Shown: positions 57,621 through 64,000 of the stretch, one piece after another
How positions within the stretch are numbered: position 1 is the stretch's first letter
How the letters are laid out: every line of letters begins with the position of its first letter
DNA from: Tragulus kanchil
Lineage: Eukaryota; Chordata; Mammalia; Artiodactyla; Tragulidae
Direction of reading: 5' to 3'
DNA: 64,000 nt
Assembly (NCBI GenBank): GCA_022376925.1
Contig: JAIOJX010000006.1
Span: forward strand, 62,643,394-62,707,393
Notes under the pieces: model-generated
What the model was told of the DNA's origin: nothing
Seen by the model: only the letters and a program-made list of their open reading frames with translations
Database searches by the model: none
Position numbers and translations under genes: made by a program

Positions 57621-59804
57621 AGCTTAGAGTTGTTTAGGAGTGGAAATGAATGGGCAAACAATAACAGAAGAGCATAAAGAGTACACTGGTGGGCATATGC
57701 AGGATGCTTTGGGAGAGCACAGTAGGGAATGCCTAAACCAGAATCACGATGGGCAATGGGGTCAGGGTAACCTTCTCAGGGTGTTACCTATGCTGAGATG
57801 TGAAACAGGAGTAGAAATGGGCCAAGGAAGTAAGTGGATTTCTTCTAATCATATGCCAAGAGAATCTCAGTCCAGACACAAGGGACAGAAAGAAGGCCAT
57901 GCTTTGTCTTCTGAAACCAAGGCCATTGAGTGCAAAAGGTGAGTTCTGCCCGTACTCACTCTGCACGGTGATTCTCACTGCTCTTGTGTAATGAAACCCT
58001 CTAACCTGGAGCACCTTCCCTCAAGACTTGTAAGGTGAGCTCTTTTTTGAAGCCAATGTTCTGTTTAGCATACTCAGTGTACAAACAGCATGCCTTCACT
58101 GAACATCAATTTTAGTTTCTCTGAAAGAAAAGTGACTCTGAAGTGACCCTTTGGGCCCCCACCCATGTGAATTTTGCACATTCTAAAGTTTATACTTTGC
58201 GTACAGGTTTCCTGAACATAGACCCCACCTTTGTTTATAATCTACAGAACCAGTTCCACGTGAAAACCAACACAAGCTTCATTTTCTTTATACAGTTTTG
58301 ATCGTACTAAGAATCCCTTGTTTAAGGCACTGACAGCCCTGTTTTATGAATGAGAAAATGATAGGGAGACAGTTGTCCAGGAAGATCAAGCAACTTGTGG
58401 AAATTAAGACCTGAAATTCTTGTGAGTTCACCCCTTCAAACAACATCCTCAAATACATTCCCTCAGCTTAGGGCTACACCTGAAATGGCAATTGAGCAGA
58501 AACTGAGTTCATTTTTTCCATTATTACTACTATGTAGTACTATGAAGAGGGGCTCCATTAGTTGAAGACTGACTGTCACAACAAATCTGGAAGTACTGAT
58601 TGAAATGAAATGTCATCATAATCAGTACATTTTCAGAGAACTATAGTGAACAAGCTAGCAAATTCTATTGAATTTATGTTATAAGACTATCACCCTTCTT
58701 TTCTCTCTCAGCTTAGAGTTGTTTAGGAGTGGAAATGAATGGGCAAACAATAACAGAAGAGCATAAAGAGTACACTGGTGGGCATATGCAGGATGCTTTG
58801 GGAGAGCACAGTAGGGAATGCCTAAACCAGAATCACGATGGGCAATGGGGTCAGGGTAACCTTCTCAGGGTGTTACCTATGCTGAGATGTGAAACAGGAG
58901 TAGAAATGGGCCAAGGAAGTAAGTGGATTTCTTCTAATCATATGCCAAGAGAATCTCAGTCCAGACACAAGGGACAGAAAGAAGGCCATGCTTTGTCTTC
59001 TGAAACCAAGGCCATTGAGTGCAAAAGGTGAGTTCTGCCCGTACTCACTCTGCACGGTGATTCTCACTGCTCTTGTGTAATGAAACCCTCTAACCTGGAG
59101 CACCTTCCCTCAAGACTTGTAAGGTGAGCTCTTTTTTGAAGCCAATGTTCTGTTTAGCATACTCAGTGTACAAACAGCATGCCTTCACTGAACATCAATT
59201 TTAGTTTCTCTGAAAGAAAAGTGACTCTGAAGTGACCCTTTGGGCCCCCACCCATGTGAATTTTGCACATTCTAAAGTTTATACTTTGCGTACAGGTTTC
59301 CTGAACATAGACCCCACCTTTGTTTATAATCTACAGAACCAGTTCCACGTGAAAACCAACACAAGCTTCATTTTCTTTATACAGTTTTGATCGTACTAAG
59401 AATCCCTTGTTTAAGGCACTGACAGCCCTGTTTTATGAATGAGAAAATGATAGGGAGACAGTTGTCCAGGAAGATCAAGCAACTTGTGGAAATTAAGACC
59501 TGAAATTCTTGTGAGTTCACCCCTTCAAACAACATCCTCAAATACATTCCCTCAGCTTAGGGCTACACCTGAAATGGCAATTGAGCAGAAACTGAGTTCA
59601 TTTTTTCCATTATTACTACTATGTAGTACTATGAAGAGGGGCTCCATTAGTTGAAGACTGACTGTCACAACAAATCTGGAAGTACTGATTGAAATGAAAT
59701 GTCATCATAATCAGTACATTTTCAGAGAACTATAGTGAACAAGCTAGCAAATTCTATTGAATTTATGTTATAAGACTATCACCCTTCTTTTCTCTCTCAG
59801 CTTC
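57621..59804. repeat. Tandem duplication 19: 57621-58709 repeated as 58710-59804
   Basis: Exact head-to-tail repeat, offset 1089, no filler. AGCTT is present at the start, the join and the end. I found no sequence difference between the copies. The block is unassigned DNA; the first 350 bases have the wording of an old dispersed mammalian repeat that I cannot name. A 100-codon frame at 57640 and 58729 has no recognisable domain. Confidence 0.96.
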
Positions 59805-60409
59805 AGCCATCCCTGACGTCCATCTCATCACTGGCCCTTGATTGGACTTGAATCTCCAGCTTGGTCTATGAATGCATGGAATATCATCCTAAACAGAGAC
59901 ATAACCAATTTCTAAGAGCAGAGAGAACGGCAAAAAATGATTATGTGGTTTAAATAAATATAGGAACAATAATGCCAACACAACCTATTCTCACGGTAAA
60001 AGTAATTAAGCATCCCTGTTCAAATATCTCCTGTTCTCCATCAATTACCAGATTAGTAAGAAATCACATATTCCAGCTGAGCCACCTGGATTATTGTGGA
60101 AAGCATCTACACTCGTTTAACCAGCAATGCTGGGAAGAAGGCAGGGTAGAGAATATTCCACTGAAGCAGAACAAACTTAGCCCTGGTTTTCTTAGTGGTT
60201 TAATTCTGATGCAGCAAAGCCTGAACTATGTGGCATTTTTGTTTTACTTAAAATGTGAAAGGCAAGAGGGTGGGGTGATAGGCAAAACACATGAAAGAGA
60301 TTATGAGGAACAAACCTTCAGTTATATAATAAATTATGGGGATGTAATATATACCACAAGAAATAGGTCAATCATATTGGAATAAGTTTCTGTAAGGACA
60401 GATGGAATC
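59805..60409. other. No gene confirmed; 137-codon frame at 59972-60385
   Basis: The frame begins MPTQPILTVKVIKHPCSN and is the longest in the window not explained by LINEs. I see no signal peptide, membrane segment, motif or splice context, and the codon composition is AT-driven. I regard it as chance. Confidence 0.4.
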
Positions 60410-60525
60410 AGAAGGATCACAGTGATCATAACAAATTCAAGTGTCAAATCATTATGTGGTGTACCTGAAACTAACATGATATTGTAAGTCAATGATAGTT
60501 CAATTAAAAATTAAATTAAAATACA
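60410..60525 (+). mobile_element. L1 3'-end fragment
   Basis: TGTGGTGTACCTGAAACTAA, CATGATATTGTAAGTCAATG, then A-rich AATTAAAAATTAAATTAAAA resembles an older L1 3' terminus. Confidence 0.55.
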
Positions 60526-60628
60526 GGAACACTCTTCAAATCAGAGTGCTGTTATGCTATACAAACAACATCTTCCACATCAAGGTAAAATTAGAATACT
60601 ATTTATCAAGAAGGTAGTAGTGAAGAGT

Positions 60629-60872
60629 TGTTATTGTTTAGTTGCTAAATCACGTCCAGCTTTTAGGAGCCCCACGGACCCACCAAACTGTTCTGGTCAG
60701 TGGGATTCTGGTCATGACTCCAGTCCACCAAGCTATTCTTGGGATTTTCCAGACAAGAATATGGGAGTGAGTTGTCATTTACTTCTCCAGAGTATCTACC
60801 CATCCCAGGAACTGAACCCACAGCTCCTGCATTGCCAGGTGGATTCTTTCCCACTGAGCCACCAGCAAAGCC
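60629..60872 (-). mobile_element. Bov-tA-type SINE, antisense, with target duplication
   Basis: Reverse complement of Bov-tA: TTGTTTAGTTGCTAAATCAC, AAGAATATGGGAGTGAGTTG, CCCAGGAACTGAACCCACAG, TTCCCACTGAGCCACCAGC. TAGTGAAGA occurs at 60618-60626 and 60876-60884 as the likely target duplication. Confidence 0.88.
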
Positions 60873-60884
60873 CAATAGTGAAGA

Positions 60885-61072
60885 ATAGTTAACACTTATT
60901 GAATGCTTATTGCATATAAATTATCTCATGGCTCAAATCAATTTTTAGATTTCCACTGTCTCTGTTTTTACACATCAAGAAACTAAGGCTTGAGAAGATT
61001 GAGTAACTTGTTTAAACTACTAGGTAGCAGAGTCTGCATTTGGATTTAGGTGTCTTTTTGACTCCAGGAAGT
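60885..61072 (+). mobile_element. MIR SINE
   Basis: AACACTTATTGAATGCTTAT, ATTATCTCATGGCTCAAATC, CATCAAGAAACTAAGGCTTG and AGCAGAGTCTGCATTTGGAT follow the MIR order. Confidence 0.78.
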
Positions 61073-61551
61073 GAGTGAAGGACTAATAGTGGAGGACTAA
61101 CAGATCACACAAGTCCTGTCTGTAGTATTTAAGCAATACCTTATGTCTCCACTTCATTAAAGACAGCAAACTTAGTAAATAGTTTGAACACCAGGAGTTT
61201 GTTATCTCCCTCCAGAAGATACCAGATTCTGGCATAATCTGAAGCTCACTCTGAGGATCTGCAGTGCCATCTGGGACCAGGGATCCTCCCACCTTTCTGC
61301 TTTGTCATCACAGGTCAGTACCTCTAGTCAAATCGCCAGAAGACAGCTGGAGCTGACTCTCTCTGCACACACTGTCTTTTAGAGGCTGCAAGAGGTAAGA
61401 GGAGGGCTTCTCCAAACATTGTCATTTTTTCAGGAAGGAAAGTCCCTTCCACTAGTTTCTTTTGGAGTTTTCCTGCTGTTTAATTGGTTGGAGTGTAGAA
61501 AGAGACCACACTTCAACTAAGGACTGTTGCTGACAATGACTTTCCAATGAT
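61073..61551. other. No gene seen
   Basis: Unassigned DNA up to the BovB 3' end. Confidence 0.5.
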
Positions 61552-62102
61552 TCAGTGCAGTTCAGTTCAGTTCAGTTGCTCAGTCATGACCTCTGTGACC
61601 CCACTGACTGAGCCACTCCAATCTTTCCTGTCATTCACCATCTCCCAGAACTTGTTCAAACTCATGTCCATTAACTCAGTGATGCCATCCCACAATCTTG
61701 CCCTCTGTCATCCCCTTATCCTTCTGCCTTCTATTTTTTTTCCTAGCTACAGGGCCTTCCAGTGAGTCATCTCTTTGCACCAGGTGACCAAAGTATTGGA
61801 GCTTCAACTTCAGCATCAGTCCTTCCAATGAATATTCAGGATTGATTTCCTTTAAGATTGTCTAGTTTGATCTCCTTGCAGACCAAGAGACTCTCAAGAG
61901 TCTTCTCCAACAACACAGTTCAATGGCATCAGTTCTTTCATGCTCAGCCTTCTTTATGATCCAATTCTCACATCCATAAATGACTCCTTGGAAAACCATA
62001 GCTTTGACTATATGGACCTTGACAAAGTGATGTCTCTGCTTTTTAATGCACTGTCTAGGATCAATCACAGCTTCTCTTGTATGGAACGAGTCTCTTTTAA
62101 TT

Positions 62103-62107
62103 TCTTA

Positions 62108-62154
<47 letters not shown>

Positions 62155-63224
62155 ATATATTGTTCTTTATTTTAAAGGTTTTACAGAGTTTTGTTGTTCA
62201 CAGACATGTATGTTCCCAGATCAGTCATATGCATATCCCTGGGCCCTACCCCCCCACTTGCCCCCTTCCCACTCCTCTGGATCATCACCCCACGCCATTG
62301 TAAGCACTCTATTCCCTTAGCACAATGACAATAGCTATCTTTTCCACACATGACAGCATAGGTTTCTATGTTACTCCCTCCATGCCTCCCCCTCCCTATT
62401 TCTTCCCCACAATGTCCATATGTCTATGCTTTGTTTTTCCATGAGTTCACTGCGTGTGTTATCAAGACTGTCCTACTAGATTCCATATACGTGTGTTAGT
62501 ATACTGTATTTGTCTTTCTCTTTTTGACTTACTTCACTTTTTATGATAGGTTGTAGAGCCAGCCACTTCATAAGAACTGAGTCTTCTGCATTTCTTTTAA
62601 CAGCTGAGTAGTATTCCATTATGTATATGTACCAGGGCTTCTGTATCCATTCATTCATCAATGGACACCTAGGTTGCTTCCATGTTCTGGCTATTGTATA
62701 GAGAGCTGCAATGAACATTGGGTACAGGTGCTTCTTTCAGTTTTGATTTCATCAGGATATAAGCCTAAGAGTGGGATTGCTGGGTCATAGGGTGCTTCTA
62801 TTTTTAGTTTTTTAAGGAATCTCCATACTGTCTTCCAAAGAGACTGTATCAATTGACATTCCCACCAGCAATGCAAGAGGGTTCCCTTTTCTCTGCACCC
62901 TCTCCAGCATTTGTTGTCTGCAGATTTCTTGAAGATGGCCATTCTGATGGGTGTGAGGTGATATCTCATTGTAGTTTTAATTTGCATTTCTCTAATATAA
63001 GTGAGCTTTAGCATCGTTTCTTGTGCTTTTGGGCCATCTGTCTGTCCTCTTTGGAGAGGCATCTCTTTAGATGTTTTTCCCATTTTTTGATTGGGTTGTT
63101 TGTTTTTCCTGTGCTGAGTTGTCTGAGTTGCTTGTAGATTTTGGAGATTAATTCTTTGTCTGTTGTTTCATTTGCTATGATTTTCTCCCACTCTTTGGGG
63201 TGTCTGTTCAGCTTTTTTGTAATT
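62103..63224 (-). mobile_element. 5'-truncated L1 inserted into BovB, antisense
   Basis: Begins with a (TATC)n tail and T-rich DNA, then reverse-complement 3'UTR and the ORF2 C-terminus: [19 protein letters not shown] and [18 protein letters not shown] (62691-63083), and further upstream [15 protein letters not shown]. It ends at 63224 within the 3' third of ORF2. Target duplication TCTTTTAATT (62093-62102) and TCTTTTGATT (63225-63234), one mismatch. BovB resumes directly after it. Confidence 0.9.
62107..62160. repeat. (TATC)n microsatellite at the L1 tail
   Basis: About eleven uninterrupted TATC units followed by TATATAT, located exactly where the L1 poly-A tail should be. It probably grew out of the tail and is likely length-variable. 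Confidence 0.92.
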
Positions 63225-64000
63225 TCTTTTGATTGCAATCACCATCCACAGTGACTTTGGATCGCAAGAAAATAAAGTCTGTCACTTTCCATTGTTTGCC
63301 CATCTATTTGCCATTGAAGGAATGGGACCAGGTCTCATAATCTTTGTTTTTTGAATGTTGAGTTTTAAGCTAGCTTTTTCACTCTCCTCTTTCACCTTCA
63401 TCAAGAAACTCTTTAGTTCCTCTTCACTTTCTTCCATAAGGGTGATGTCATTTGCACATCTGAGGTTATTGATATTTCTCCCGGCAATCTTGACTCCAGT
63501 TTATGCTTCATTCAGGCCAATACTTCACGTGATGTGATCTGCATGTAAGTTAAATAAAGCAGAGTGACAATATACAGCCATGACATACTCCTTTCCCAAT
63601 TTGGAACCAGTCAGTTGTTCCATGTGCAGTTCTAACTGTTGCTTCTTGCCCTGTATACAGGTTTCACATGAGGCAGGTAAGATGGTCTGGTATTCTCATC
63701 TCTTTCAGACTTGTCCAGTTCGTTGTGATACACACAGTCAAAGGCTTTTGTGTAATCAATGAAGCAGAAGTAGATGTTTTTCTGTAATTCCCCTGTTCTT
63801 TGTATGATCCAACAGATATTGGCAAGTTGATTTCTGGTTCCTCTGCCTGTTCTAATTCCAGCTTGTACATTTGGAAGTTCTTGCTTTCAGCACTGGAACT
63901 GTTGAAGCCTAACTTAGAGAATTTTGAGCATTACTTTGCTAGCATGTGAATTGAATACAGTTGTGCAATAGTTTGAACATTCTTTGCTATGATTGGCTTT

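Larger units (their letters stand above)
61552..64000 (-). pseudogene. BovB LINE, antisense, split by an L1 and cut by the window edge
   Basis: 3' end at 61552 (repeated TTCAG), then on the minus strand KAMVFQGVIYGCENWIIKKA and CWRRLLRVSWSARRSN (61862-62068), the C-terminal landmarks of BovB. After the L1 at 62103-63224 the element continues at 63235. There the catalytic YADD reads CAND (63447-63458), and MYKLELEQAEEPEINLPIS lies at 63815-63870. Stops and frameshifts break it; the rest lies beyond the window. Confidence 0.92.

Noticed and set aside
57640..57942. 100-codon open frame repeated identically at 58729-59031, as if a conserved small gene
   Set aside because: It is identical only because the whole 1,089-base block is doubled. 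No domain, no start context, and surrounding non-coding bases are equally identical.
791..59804. A new tandem-duplicating element or genome-rearrangement system behind the 1.1-kb doublings
   Set aside because: The doubled blocks share no common sequence, terminal motif or insertion signature, and they ignore element boundaries. Garbled edges point to assembly.
59972..60385. 137-codon open frame
   Set aside because: No recognisable motif, no splice or promoter context, and AT-driven composition. Chance is adequate.
62107..62160. CRISPR-like or regulatory direct-repeat array
   Set aside because: A simple tetranucleotide microsatellite with no spacers.

Overview
This window is repeat-rich nuclear DNA from a ruminant, most likely a bovid. 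The evidence is the mix of transposons: tRNA-derived Bov-tA-type SINEs, CHR-type tRNA-derived SINEs, BovB (RTE-clade) LINEs on both strands, several L1 3' ends of ruminant type plus one full-length L1, two class II (ERVK-like) solo LTRs, and older mammalian relics (MIR, an L1M-like fragment, an MLT1-like LTR). I found no host protein-coding gene, no structural RNA gene, no CRISPR array and no operon-like layout. Every open reading frame I could assign belongs to a LINE, and all of those are broken. The window looks intergenic or deep-intronic.

Layout. 0-2.4 kb: sense L1 3' ends. 3.1-4.7 kb: a solo LTR, present twice through duplication. 5.1-6.7 kb: two antisense L1 3' ends. 6.8-8.4 kb: a second solo LTR of the same family in the opposite orientation. 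8.7-15.4 kb: single-copy DNA with MIR and Bov-tA SINEs. 15.7-17.8 kb: an old antisense L1M-like ORF1 relic. 17-19.4 kb: antisense Bov-tA copies. 21.0-21.3 kb: a CHR-type SINE with a 15-bp target duplication. 22-32 kb: AT-rich DNA with MIR, L1 and MLT1-like relics. 33-36 kb: a sense BovB. 36.9-38 kb: a microsatellite, a possible LTR and an L1 3' end. 39.4-50.6 kb: an antisense full-length L1 (3'UTR, ORF2, ORF1, GC-rich 5'UTR) with a SINE nested in ORF2. 53-57 kb: SINEs and L1 tails. 57.6-59.8 kb: a duplicated single-copy segment. 60.4-64 kb: L1 tail, SINE, MIR, and an antisense BovB split by a younger L1 that ends in a tetranucleotide microsatellite.

The most striking property is that 19 different segments are each repeated head to tail with an offset between about 1,040 and 1,153 bases (most 1,080-1,140). 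The two copies are nearly identical, but the segments are unrelated to each other: single-copy DNA, LTR, SINE and L1 are all affected. Together the extra copies make up about 21 kb, one third of the window. Most joins carry 1-36 bases of filler, and several second copies have garbled sequence near their left edge. This pattern cuts across all biological boundaries and is best explained by unmerged overlaps in a draft assembly. Collapsed, the locus would be about 43 kb. I saw no convincing new biological system. The real biology here is transposon nesting with readable target-site duplications.
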